Shown piece after piece: positions 49,048-57,625 of a DNA stretch of 64,000 nucleotides. Numbering within the stretch: the first letter of the stretch is position 1; each line of letters opens with the position of its first letter. The notes below the pieces were generated by a model. It had not been told where the DNA came from. It worked only from the letters and a program-made list of their open reading frames with translations, and made no database searches. Location: assembly GCA_006742785.1 (NCBI GenBank), contig AP019755.1, positions 186,001 through 250,000 of the forward strand. The letters run 5' to 3'. Position numbers and translations under genes: made by a program. Source of the DNA: Nitrosomonas stercoris (GTDB taxonomy: Bacteria; Pseudomonadota; Gammaproteobacteria; Burkholderiales; Nitrosomonadaceae).

Positions 49048-50193
49048 ATGTTCAGTTCACTCGGAAAAAAGATTTTTTTCCTGATTATTCTGTCTGCCAT
49101 CATAGGCTATAGCTATTTTGCATTGCGTGATCAATCACGCAAAATACGCTACAAAACACACGCCGTTGATCAGGGGGACATCGCGCGTACCATCTCTGCC
49201 AATGGCACACTGACGCCATTGGAATTGGTCGAGGTTGGTACGCAAATTTCTGGACTGGTCATCCAGTTATTTGCGGATTTCAACGATCAGGTTGAAACTG
49301 GCCAGATATTGGCCAAACTGGATCCTGCCTTGCTCAATGCACAACTGCGCCAATCCGAAGCCAATCTAAAAAGCGCCCAAACAGCCTTGTCCGTGGCAAC
49401 CAACAAAGCCAGACGTAGTCAGGATTTAGTAGCTAAAGGCTTTATCTCCAAGGAAGCATTGGATGAATCAGAAGAATCACTCGATTCGGCGCGCGCGCAA
49501 GTAGCTGTCAGCCAGGCACAAATCGCACGCGATCGTACCAATCTGGACTACAGCGTAATACGTTCGCCAGTATCCGGCGTAGTTATTGCTCGCAACGTTA
49601 ATATTGGACAAACCGTAGCGGCCAATTTTCAGACACCCATTTTGTTTCAAATCGCGCGTGATCTGAAACAAATGCAAATTGAAATCAGCGTAGTAGAAGC
49701 TGATATTGGACAAATTCACGAAGGCCAAACTATGGTATTCACCGTTGATGCGTATCAGGATCGGGAATTTTCTGCCACAGTCAGACAAATCAGGCTTAAT
49801 CCCACCATTGAAGAAAACGTAGTCACTTATAGCGTGATTGCCACCGTGATCAATGAAGATAGCAGCCTATTACCCGGCATGACCGCCAATGTGCGTTTCA
49901 TTGTTAACGAAAAATCAGCAGTGTTGCGTGTGCCTAATGCGGCGTTACGTTACCAACCCAGCCAGAAAGAATTGATGCAATCAACCACTCCCCAGCCAGG
50001 CCAACGTTTGCTTTATCGACTGGAAAACAATCAGCCCGTTCCGATCAAAGTAGTGACTGGTATCACGGATGGCAGTTTCACGGAAATTTTTCCTGGTGCG
50101 TTGCAGATCAATGACGCATTAATTATTGAAGAAATTGATAGCAGTAAATCAGATAAGCAAGACGGCAGCAAATTCAGGTTCAGAATGTTCTGA
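49048..50193 (+). CDS. macA: MacA-like periplasmic adaptor (membrane fusion protein)
   Basis: Links an inner-membrane ABC exporter to an outer-membrane channel. The 381-residue protein has an N-terminal membrane anchor (about 8-25), a lipoyl-like half starting LVEVGTQISGLVIQLFADFND, a helical hairpin near 110-165, and the second lipoyl half with SPVSGVVIARNVNIGQTV. It precedes the ATPase and permease genes by a few bases. No tolC-like gene follows in this window. Confidence 0.88.
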   Translation: MFSSLGKKIFFLIILSAIIGYSYFALRDQSRKIRYKTHAVDQGDIARTISANGTLTPLELVEVGTQISGLVIQLFADFNDQVETGQILAKLDPALLNAQLRQSEANLKSAQTALSVATNKARRSQDLVAKGFISKEALDESEESLDSARAQVAVSQAQIARDRTNLDYSVIRSPVSGVVIARNVNIGQTVAANFQTPILFQIARDLKQMQIEISVVEADIGQIHEGQTMVFTVDAYQDREFSATVRQIRLNPTIEENVVTYSVIATVINEDSSLLPGMTANVRFIVNEKSAVLRVPNAALRYQPSQKELMQSTTPQPGQRLLYRLENNQPVPIKVVTGITDGSFTEIFPGALQINDALIIEEIDSSKSDKQDGSKFRFRMF

Positions 50194-50200
50194 TCAATCC

Positions 50201-50965
50201 ATGTTGATGACCACCGATAACAAACCGGCTCATGATGTACTCATAGAGACCAGCAACCTCGATAAGATCTATTATCTGGGTAATCCTGCTGATTCCGCCC
50301 TCAGTTTGCAAGTGTTGTTTGATGTCAACCTGACCATACATCGCGGAGAGTTTGTAGCAATCATGGGACACTCTGGTTCTGGAAAATCTACCCTGATGAA
50401 TATCCTAGGTTGTCTAGATACACCCACCAATGGACAGTACTGGCTGGCAGGGCAAGCAGTTGCGACTCTCTCCGATAATCAACTTGCTCGTATTCGCAAC
50501 CAGCTTATCGGCTTCGTTTTTCAGGGTTTCAATCTGCTTAAACGCATGTCCGCGCTGGATAACGTAGCAGCTCCCTTGTTGTATGCTGGCTATAGTCGCG
50601 CCGACAGCCGCAAACGCGCAGAGCAATTGCTGCAACAAACTGGTCTGGGTAATTACGTCACGCATCAACCTAATCAGCTTTCCGGCGGCCAGCAGCAGCG
50701 CGTTGCCATCAGCCGTGCTCTAGTCAATCAACCGCAACTTATTCTCGCTGATGAGCCCACGGGTAATCTGGATACACAAACCAGCTACGAAATCATGCAG
50801 TTGTTTGATCGTCTGAATCGTGAGGAAGGCATCACCATTATCATCGTGACGCATGAAGAAGATATAGCTGAATGGGCACAGCGTTTAATTCGGCTTAAAG
50901 ACGGGCGCATTATTGAAGATCGTCCTATTGAAAAAACAGCCACCGCTTCTCATCGCACCTCATGA
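50201..50965 (+). CDS. MacB-like ABC transporter ATPase subunit
   Basis: The 254-residue protein has Walker A GHSGSGKS (56-63), signature LSGGQQQRVAISRAL and Walker B LILADEPTGNLD, in the LolD/MacB branch. Unlike E. coli MacB, which fuses ATPase and permease in one chain of about 650 residues, this gene carries the ATPase only. The ATG at 50201 follows macA by seven bases. Its stop overlaps the permease start by four bases. Confidence 0.92.
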   Translation: MLMTTDNKPAHDVLIETSNLDKIYYLGNPADSALSLQVLFDVNLTIHRGEFVAIMGHSGSGKSTLMNILGCLDTPTNGQYWLAGQAVATLSDNQLARIRNQLIGFVFQGFNLLKRMSALDNVAAPLLYAGYSRADSRKRAEQLLQQTGLGNYVTHQPNQLSGGQQQRVAISRALVNQPQLILADEPTGNLDTQTSYEIMQLFDRLNREEGITIIIVTHEEDIAEWAQRLIRLKDGRIIEDRPIEKTATASHRTS

Positions 50966-52185
50966 ACCTGCTAACCATTATTGGTGAAGCCACACGCGCA
51001 TTACAAACCAATCGTTTGCGCACTGCGCTCACTATGTTGGGTATGGTGATTGGTGTGGCCGCAGTCGTACTTATGCTCGCTATCGGACAGGGAGCACAAA
51101 CCAGCATCAACAGCGCCATTGCTTCCATGGGTAGTCATTTGCTTATTATCATGCCAGGAGCAACTTCATCTGGCGGTGTACGATGGGGAATTGGCAGTGT
51201 CAAAACACTGACCGTGCAAGATGCAGAAGCCATTGCAGAATTGCCCATGATTGAAGCCACTGCACCGATTGTCTCAGGCGCAGCACAGCTCAACTATGGT
51301 GCCAACAACTGGAGCACCGTTCTGACAGGCGTTACTCCAGATTACTTTTCAGTCAACAACTGGCAAATTGCCAGTGGTACACTTTTTTCCGAAGGAGAAC
51401 TACGTTCCGGGGCACGTGTCGTCATTCTGGGAAAAATAACAGCAGACAATCTGTTTGATATGGAAGATCCCGCCGGAAAAATTATTCGCATTAGCAATCA
51501 ACCATTTACAGTTGCGGGCGTATTGGCAGCCAAAGGCCAAAGCATGACCGGGCGTGATCAGGATGATAACGTATTTATTCCGCTCACTACTGCACAGCGA
51601 CAAATCATCGGCAATCAATTTCCTGGCTCCATCAATTTCATGACAGTGCAAGTCAAGTCAGAGAATGACATGGAAACCGCCGAGGCAGAAATCACCCATT
51701 TACTACGCCAACGCCATCGTATCAGTCAACACATGGAAAATGACTTTACTGTGCGCAATCTGACAGCTCTAGCCTCTGTTGCCAGCAGTACTGCCAAGAT
51801 CATGGGCTGGATGCTGGGTGCCATTGCTTCTGTTTCGTTACTGGTAGGGGGTATCGGCATCATGAATATCATGCTGGTATCTGTTACAGAACGTACCCGC
51901 GAAATCGGCATTCGGATGGCAATTGGCGCCAATCAACGCATGATTCTCACTCAATTTCTGCTGGAGTCGCTCATGATCTGCATTCTGGGTGGATTAACCG
52001 GCATAGCATTGGGTATCGGTGGTGCCTGGTTGGCCAGTCAAATCGCCGGAATTGATGTTGTCATCACTGCAGGCACCCTCGCTCTGGCTTTTTCATTCGC
52101 CTCTTTCACCGGCGTATTCTTCGGACTCTATCCTGCCAGAAAAGCTGCAGCACTTAAGCCAGTAGAGGCGCTGCGTCACGAATAA
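50962..52185 (+). CDS. MacB-like ABC transporter permease (FtsX family)
   Basis: The 407-residue protein has a cytosolic start, a membrane segment near 24-44, a large periplasmic domain (about 50-275), and three more segments near 280-300, 330-355 and 375-395. This is the MacB-type permease layout. MNIMLVSVTERTREIGIRMAIGA is the FtsX signature. The overlap with the ATPase gene (ATGA) and the adaptor upstream make a complete three-gene exporter. Substrate unknown. Confidence 0.92.
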   Translation: MNLLTIIGEATRALQTNRLRTALTMLGMVIGVAAVVLMLAIGQGAQTSINSAIASMGSHLLIIMPGATSSGGVRWGIGSVKTLTVQDAEAIAELPMIEATAPIVSGAAQLNYGANNWSTVLTGVTPDYFSVNNWQIASGTLFSEGELRSGARVVILGKITADNLFDMEDPAGKIIRISNQPFTVAGVLAAKGQSMTGRDQDDNVFIPLTTAQRQIIGNQFPGSINFMTVQVKSENDMETAEAEITHLLRQRHRISQHMENDFTVRNLTALASVASSTAKIMGWMLGAIASVSLLVGGIGIMNIMLVSVTERTREIGIRMAIGANQRMILTQFLLESLMICILGGLTGIALGIGGAWLASQIAGIDVVITAGTLALAFSFASFTGVFFGLYPARKAAALKPVEALRHE

Positions 52186-52225
52186 TAAGAGTCACTCAGA
52201 ACCTGTTCAATATCTTAGAGCCTGT

Positions 52226-52702
52226 TTACGATCTTCTGAGTAATAGTGCCAAGAAAGCCAAATGAATGAGCTGCAAGCTGGTATCAAGTTTACGTTCGCA
52301 GTTTTTCCATAATCTTCGGCACTTTTCCAGCCAGGCGAAACTACATTCCACTATCCAGCGCCTGGGCATAACCTTGAAGGTATGCAGTTTGCTGCGTTTG
52401 GCGATCTGCACGGTGACAGGTTTGCCCAGAATTTCTTGCACACTTTCGGCAAATGGTGCTCCAGTATAGCCACCGTCACACAGCAAACCTTGTACTTGCC
52501 CTAAACTCGATCTGCAACGCTTCAAGGCCTGCAATGCACCGTTACGGTCAGTCACTTCCGCTGTCGTCACTGCAATGGCGTGCGGCAACCCCAAGGTATC
52601 AACAGCGATATGGCGCTTGATGCCCGACACCTTCTTGCCGGCGTCATAGCCTTTCTGGTCAGCCGTGTCTGTATTCTTCACGCTTTGCGCGTCCACAATC
52701 AA
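52226..52702 (-). CDS. IS5-family transposase second frame, copy 2
   Basis: This frame is open from a TTG and keeps the DDE segments VDAQSVKNTD, LLCDGGYTG and VECSFAWLEK, with three substitutions against copy 1. It depends on the broken first frame for its N terminus, so a functional transposase is unlikely from this copy. Confidence 0.75.
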   Translation of the reverse strand: MIVDAQSVKNTDTADQKGYDAGKKVSGIKRHIAVDTLGLPHAIAVTTAEVTDRNGALQALKRCRSSLGQVQGLLCDGGYTGAPFAESVQEILGKPVTVQIAKRSKLHTFKVMPRRWIVECSFAWLEKCRRLWKNCERKLDTSLQLIHLAFLALLLRRS

Positions 52703-53020
52703 GAACGTGCTGCAAGCGTTGCGCCCCAGTTTCTCTCGGGCCGCGCCAACCTGATTTTTTTAATGCCTGCTCCAGCACGCTCACGCCGTGCTGGTCAGGC
52801 TCATTCCATTTGCGCCAATAGACATACTCTGCCATTTGGGAAACTCTCCGGGCAAAAATCTCCACTGGCAACCAGTACGCAGCAGATACAGCACAGCACA
52901 AAATACTTCATACAAATCTATTGTCGTGGGTTTGGTGCTGCGCCTCACGCTACGCAATAGCGGCTCTATCTCGGCAAACTTCTCTTTGCTAATATCACTG
53001 GCATATTTTGTTCTCTTCAT
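52659..53020 (-). pseudogene. IS5-family transposase first frame, copy 2, frameshifted
   Basis: The frame starts like copy 1 (MKRTKYASDISKEKF) and reads to GEFPKWQS, after which a four-base deletion relative to copy 1 throws it into an unrelated tail ending at 52781. The correct sequence resumes in another frame as YWRKWNEPDQHGVSV. The A7 slip run downstream is kept. Confidence 0.85.
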
Positions 53021-53214
53021 CCACGTATCGTAAGGAATAATGATGAGATCGTAAACGGGCTCTTACCGAGTATGCTCCGCTTTCTCGTTCAATTTTGCCT
53101 TGCGCTGCATTCCTTGATCGAGACCTTGCACAGGTTCCTAGAACGAATTTTGAGTTGATTTCTAACGCAGCAAAACAAACAATGTGGACAAACACAAACA
53201 GTTTTTCCAATTCT

Positions 53215-53787
53215 CTAGCGGTGTTCGATTGCATGAGGAACGGCAGCCTTTAAATAGTAGGCCATCGACCACAACGTCAAAACAGCGGCAATATAAATAA
53301 GCCAGGTACCAATGACTTGTGGTTCAAATGAATCATTAACCTTGTCATGATAAAGCAACAAAGGAATAGCAATCATTTGGGCTGCTGTTTTGAATTTTCC
53401 CAGTAGAGAAACCGCCACACTTTTGGATCTACCTATTTTTGCCATCCATTCACGCAATGCTGAAATAGTAATTTCTCGCCCAATAATAATCAGCGCAATT
53501 GACATATCCACTCGCCCCAAATACACCAACACAATCAATGCAGCAGTTACCATCAACTTATCCGCCACAGGGTCAAGAAAGGCACCAAATGCGGAAGTCT
53601 GATTAAGTGCCCGTGCCAGATAACCATCTAGCCAATCTGTTATCGCTGCTACAGCAAAAATGATCGTCGCCACCAGATTTTGTGTCGTCACAGACATCCA
53701 TTCTGTTGGCAGATAAAAAATACCAACAAATAACGGTATCGCCATAATGCGCAACCATGTTAAAGAATTGGGAAGATTTATCAGCAT
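53215..53787 (-). CDS. pgsA: CDP-diacylglycerol-glycerol-3-phosphate 3-phosphatidyltransferase
   Basis: Makes phosphatidylglycerol phosphate, the first step of phosphatidylglycerol and cardiolipin synthesis, in the inner membrane. The 190-residue protein has the CDP-alcohol transferase motif DG-x2-AR-x8-G-x3-D-x3-D, here DWLDGYLARA with FGAFLDPVADK, and four or five membrane segments. GGAG lies about 11 bases before the ATG at 53787; a GTG at 53799 is possible. The 150 bp between it and the IS hold no gene I can support. Confidence 0.95.
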   Translation of the reverse strand: MLINLPNSLTWLRIMAIPLFVGIFYLPTEWMSVTTQNLVATIIFAVAAITDWLDGYLARALNQTSAFGAFLDPVADKLMVTAALIVLVYLGRVDMSIALIIIGREITISALREWMAKIGRSKSVAVSLLGKFKTAAQMIAIPLLLYHDKVNDSFEPQVIGTWLIYIAAVLTLWSMAYYLKAAVPHAIEHR

Positions 53788-54044
53788 AAGCACAAACACT
53801 CCAATCTATTTGAGCCGTTAACAGGCAACAGACGACTATCGCGGTGCGTTATTGTAGCAGGTTGCTGGTTTTTGCTTGAGCAACATCTTTTGCGATCAAG
53901 ATGCCAATAGGGTATTTTTATGCCTGTATTTACTACTGATATCGATTTATCACCAAAAATATAAGTGAATCTTTTGCCCTAAAGCACGTGCAATCTGTAT
54001 TTGCTCAACCAATAAAATTTTTGTCCGTAAAAAGGAGCGCAAAC

Positions 54045-57000
54045 TTGTCTGCAGGATCATTTAATAACGGCTTCATGGTGATCCATGGCAATCAACCAGA
54101 GTGGTTGCGGCAATTACTGATCCATTGGTTCAAGGCGCATCCACTGCACCCATTGGAAGACGAAATTATTCTGGTGCAAAGTAACGGCATTGCTCAATGG
54201 CTGAAGCTAGCACTGGCACAAAATACTGCCGATGATCCTAGTAGTAGCGGTGGCTGTGGCATTGCTGCTGCGCTAGAAATACTGTTACCTGCGCGTTTTA
54301 TCTGGCGAGTTTATCGCGCAGTACTGGGCGCAGACGCTGTACCAGATACCTCTTCTTTTGATAAATCTTTTTTAATTTGGCGCTTGATGCGCCTGTTACC
54401 CAAGGTTACTTTGCAGCTTGGTTATGAACCGCTGGCTCGTTTTCTGGAAGCAGACAACGATCTGCGCAAACGCTATCAACTAGCCACCAAAATCGCTGAT
54501 CTTTTCGATCAGTATCAAGTTTATCGGGCGGATTGGCTAACAGCCTGGGCCAATGGTGACGACATACTGTATAACGCGCATCATATTGCCCGCCCGCTAG
54601 CTACTCAACACAGTTGGCAAGCTATGTTATGGCGCGCCTTGTTGGCGGATGCAGGAACCACCGATCAAAGCAGTCGTGCTACTGTACATGCGAATTTTCT
54701 CGCTGCTTGTCAACAACTGGAACATCGTCCTGCGGAACTACCACGACGCATAACAGTATTTGGTCTATCTTCCTTGCCGCGCCAATCGCTAGAAGTATTG
54801 CTGGCAATTTCACGTATCACGCAAGTCATTTTGTGCGTACACAATCCTTGTGAATATTACTGGACTGATTTACTGACTGAACAAGATCATGCACGGCGCA
54901 CTTCGAGGCGTCATGCTCGCAAAAAAAATGCACCAGCCACTATCACTGAAGAGATGCTGCACCTACATGCCCACCCGCTGCTGGCTGCGTGGGGTAAACA
55001 AGGACGAGATTACATTGCTCTACTGGATGAATTAGATCAACCAGATACTTATCGTCCTTTATTTGAACAGGCCAATGAACGCATTGATTTGTTTCATAGC
55101 CACGGTGACAGTACGCTACTCAATCAATTACAAGATGATATTCGCCTGTTGCGCACCGTAGCAGAAACGCGCGCCACCTGGCCGCCAGTTGATCCCGCTC
55201 AGGATTATTCCATCCGCTTTCACTGTGCACATAGTATGCAGCGCGAAGTCGAAATTGTGCATGATCAAATATTAGCTGCGCTCAATGCAGATGCCACCTT
55301 GCGCCCCCGCGATATTATTGTCATGGTGCCTGATGTCAACAGTTATGCGCCTCACATTGAAGCCATATTTGCACAGATTGATCCCAGTGATGCGCGCTAT
55401 ATTCCATTTTCAATTGCGGATCTCACACAACGGCAACAAATTCCTCTTATTTCTGCACTAGAATTTTTATTGCATATCACGGAAGCACGTCTCACTGCTA
55501 ACGAACTACTGGATTTACTCAACGTACCGGCTGTTCGCCAGCGCTTTGGCTTGACTGAAACAGACTTGCCCCAATTACACCAATGGATTCGGCAGACCAA
55601 TATTCGCTGGGGATTACACAACAAACATCGCGCACAATTTATTCCAAGCCAAACACAATCCCAACAGAGAAATGAGCAAAATACATGGCTACACGGGCTT
55701 AAACGCATGTTGCTGGGCTATGCAACAGGATATGATCCCACTGGACGAGCAGATTACAGTTGGCATGATATTGAACCTTATGGAGAAATTTCGGGATTGG
55801 AAGCTACTCTAGTTGGGGCACTATCTCATCTGTTACTCCAGCTAGAAATACTCCTACAAACCTTTACCGCCCCCGCCTCCCCCACCATTTGGGGACAACG
55901 CTTACAATCACTGCTGCAAAATTTCTTTCAGACTGAACATCCCAGTGATACCGCGTTGCTATTACAGTTACAAACCAGTTTGCAAACCTGGTTGGAAACC
56001 TGCACCAGCACTCACTTTACAGAAGCTATTCCTTTAGCAATCGTCCGTGAACATTGGCTGAACCAGATTGATCAACCCAATCTGACACAACGTTTTATGT
56101 TGGGCACATTAACTTTTGCCACCCTCATGCCTATGCGTGCTATTCCTTTTCGCATGGTTTGTTTGTTGGGAATGAATGATAGTGAATTTCCGCGTGTACA
56201 TCCTCCGGTTGATTTTGATCTCATGGCACAAGATATACGACCAGGAGATCGCTCTCGCCGCGAAGATGATCGCTATCTTTTTCTGGAAGCGCTGCTTTCC
56301 GCTCGAGAAAAACTGCACATCAGCTGGATTGGCAAAAACATACTGGATAACTCCGATCTTCCTCCGTCAGTACTCGTCAGCCAGTTACGAGATCACATTG
56401 CTGCCGGCTGGCAATTGGCTACATCAACCACATCCACCTCCACCTCAAACGAGGATTTGCTCGCAGCCCTCACAGTTGAACACAAACTGCAAGCTTTCAA
56501 CCAAGATTACTTTGGATCAGAATCTTCCACCGCCTCTCCGTTCTTCACTTATGCACGAGAATGGGAACGCAACGCCGCTTGCACGCCTGCTGCCCATTTA
56601 CCTTCCTCACCTTTGCCGCCAGCAATTCTCGAACATCCCCTTTCGCTTGGACAACTTGCTGCTTTTCTAAAAAATCCTGTACAAACCTTTTGTCGCGAGC
56701 GCTTGGGTATCTATTACGAAATAGATATTTTGGAGCATGAAGATCACGAACCTTTTGTACTGGATGGACTGAATCAATGGTTATTGCAAGACGAACTCAT
56801 CCAAGTTCGGCTGGATGCTATCCAGCACGGGCATGATGAAACAGCCGCAATGACACAGCAATTTGCACGCATTCAGCGACGCGGCGAACTGCCATTGGGT
56901 GAAATGACCACATTGCTCACCCGCTCCTTAAGCGCTCCTTTGGATGAAATGTTCACGCGTTATCGTGAAATCAACGCAGCGTGGCCGCATCCTCTGGAAG

Positions 57001-57620
57001 ATCAAACATTTGAATATGTTTATCACACGACAGAAGGCGCCACCTACACCATACAAGATAGCATTACGCAATATTACGGCAACGACCATAGCCAACAGTT
57101 GTGCCGCATTGAACTAAATTCCAGCGATATCCTGACCAACAAGAAGCCACGCTATGACAAATTACTATCTGTCTGGCTCTTGCATCTGGCAGCTCATCTT
57201 AACGGTCAATCGCTAACCACCTATATTATTGGCAAGGATGGACAAACGGTTATTCCTCCGCTGGCATTTGAAACTGCACAACAATATTTTGATGCCATCA
57301 TCGCTGCCTATCTCGGAAATCTCCGCGCGCCCCTGCCACTAGCACCCAAAACTGGGTTCGCTTGGCTGAAGAAACAAGGTACACCAGTTACCGGCTCACC
57401 ATTTGACACTGATCAGCACGACGCTGTGCATGCTGTACGTAAACACTACGAAGGAGATGATTACCAACAAGGTGAAGTAACGCAAAACGCCTATTTACAA
57501 CGCTTTTATCCAACTTTTACTCAATTATGGTCAAACGGCACTTTCACACAGCTATGTGAAACATTATATGCCCCATTAATGCGCCATCTCTCGCAATCCC
57601 AGGCAAGCAAAGCGAATTAA
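54045..57620 (+). CDS. recC: Exodeoxyribonuclease V gamma subunit RecC
   Basis: RecC holds the RecBCD complex together and reads the Chi sequence. The product is 1191 residues. The N terminus, with EIILVQSNGIAQWLKLALAQ and later ARFIWRVYRAVL, aligns with the helicase-like start of E. coli RecC. The start is a TTG preceded by AAGGAG with ideal seven-base spacing, which I prefer to an upstream GTG at 53988. PHIEAIF and RLIPLAF-type core segments are seen as in other RecC. It is followed by recB after five bases and recD after that, a recC-recB-recD order without ptrA. Confidence 0.92.
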   Translation: MSAGSFNNGFMVIHGNQPEWLRQLLIHWFKAHPLHPLEDEIILVQSNGIAQWLKLALAQNTADDPSSSGGCGIAAALEILLPARFIWRVYRAVLGADAVPDTSSFDKSFLIWRLMRLLPKVTLQLGYEPLARFLEADNDLRKRYQLATKIADLFDQYQVYRADWLTAWANGDDILYNAHHIARPLATQHSWQAMLWRALLADAGTTDQSSRATVHANFLAACQQLEHRPAELPRRITVFGLSSLPRQSLEVLLAISRITQVILCVHNPCEYYWTDLLTEQDHARRTSRRHARKKNAPATITEEMLHLHAHPLLAAWGKQGRDYIALLDELDQPDTYRPLFEQANERIDLFHSHGDSTLLNQLQDDIRLLRTVAETRATWPPVDPAQDYSIRFHCAHSMQREVEIVHDQILAALNADATLRPRDIIVMVPDVNSYAPHIEAIFAQIDPSDARYIPFSIADLTQRQQIPLISALEFLLHITEARLTANELLDLLNVPAVRQRFGLTETDLPQLHQWIRQTNIRWGLHNKHRAQFIPSQTQSQQRNEQNTWLHGLKRMLLGYATGYDPTGRADYSWHDIEPYGEISGLEATLVGALSHLLLQLEILLQTFTAPASPTIWGQRLQSLLQNFFQTEHPSDTALLLQLQTSLQTWLETCTSTHFTEAIPLAIVREHWLNQIDQPNLTQRFMLGTLTFATLMPMRAIPFRMVCLLGMNDSEFPRVHPPVDFDLMAQDIRPGDRSRREDDRYLFLEALLSAREKLHISWIGKNILDNSDLPPSVLVSQLRDHIAAGWQLATSTTSTSTSNEDLLAALTVEHKLQAFNQDYFGSESSTASPFFTYAREWERNAACTPAAHLPSSPLPPAILEHPLSLGQLAAFLKNPVQTFCRERLGIYYEIDILEHEDHEPFVLDGLNQWLLQDELIQVRLDAIQHGHDETAAMTQQFARIQRRGELPLGEMTTLLTRSLSAPLDEMFTRYREINAAWPHPLEDQTFEYVYHTTEGATYTIQDSITQYYGNDHSQQLCRIELNSSDILTNKKPRYDKLLSVWLLHLAAHLNGQSLTTYIIGKDGQTVIPPLAFETAQQYFDAIIAAYLGNLRAPLPLAPKTGFAWLKKQGTPVTGSPFDTDQHDAVHAVRKHYEGDDYQQGEVTQNAYLQRFYPTFTQLWSNGTFTQLCETLYAPLMRHLSQSQASKAN

Positions 57621-57625
57621 TCGGC

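Larger units (their letters stand above)
52218..53062 (-). mobile_element. IS5-family insertion sequence, copy 2 (845 bp, decayed)
   Basis: The same element as at 11476-12324 but on the opposite strand, with the same terminal repeats and a TTA flanking each side (52215-52217 and 53063-53065). It is four bases shorter: a deletion near 52820-52830 breaks the first frame. Several amino-acid changes are seen in the second frame (for example CDSGYTG has become CDGGYTG, and ERSFAW has become ECSFAW). It is therefore probably inactive. It sits 32 bases after the permease gene. Confidence 0.9.

Noticed and set aside
53063-53214. Possible tRNA genes or IS remnant downstream of pgsA
   Set aside because: tRNAs follow pgsA in some bacteria, but I find no cloverleaf here, and no terminal repeats beyond those of IS copy 2.
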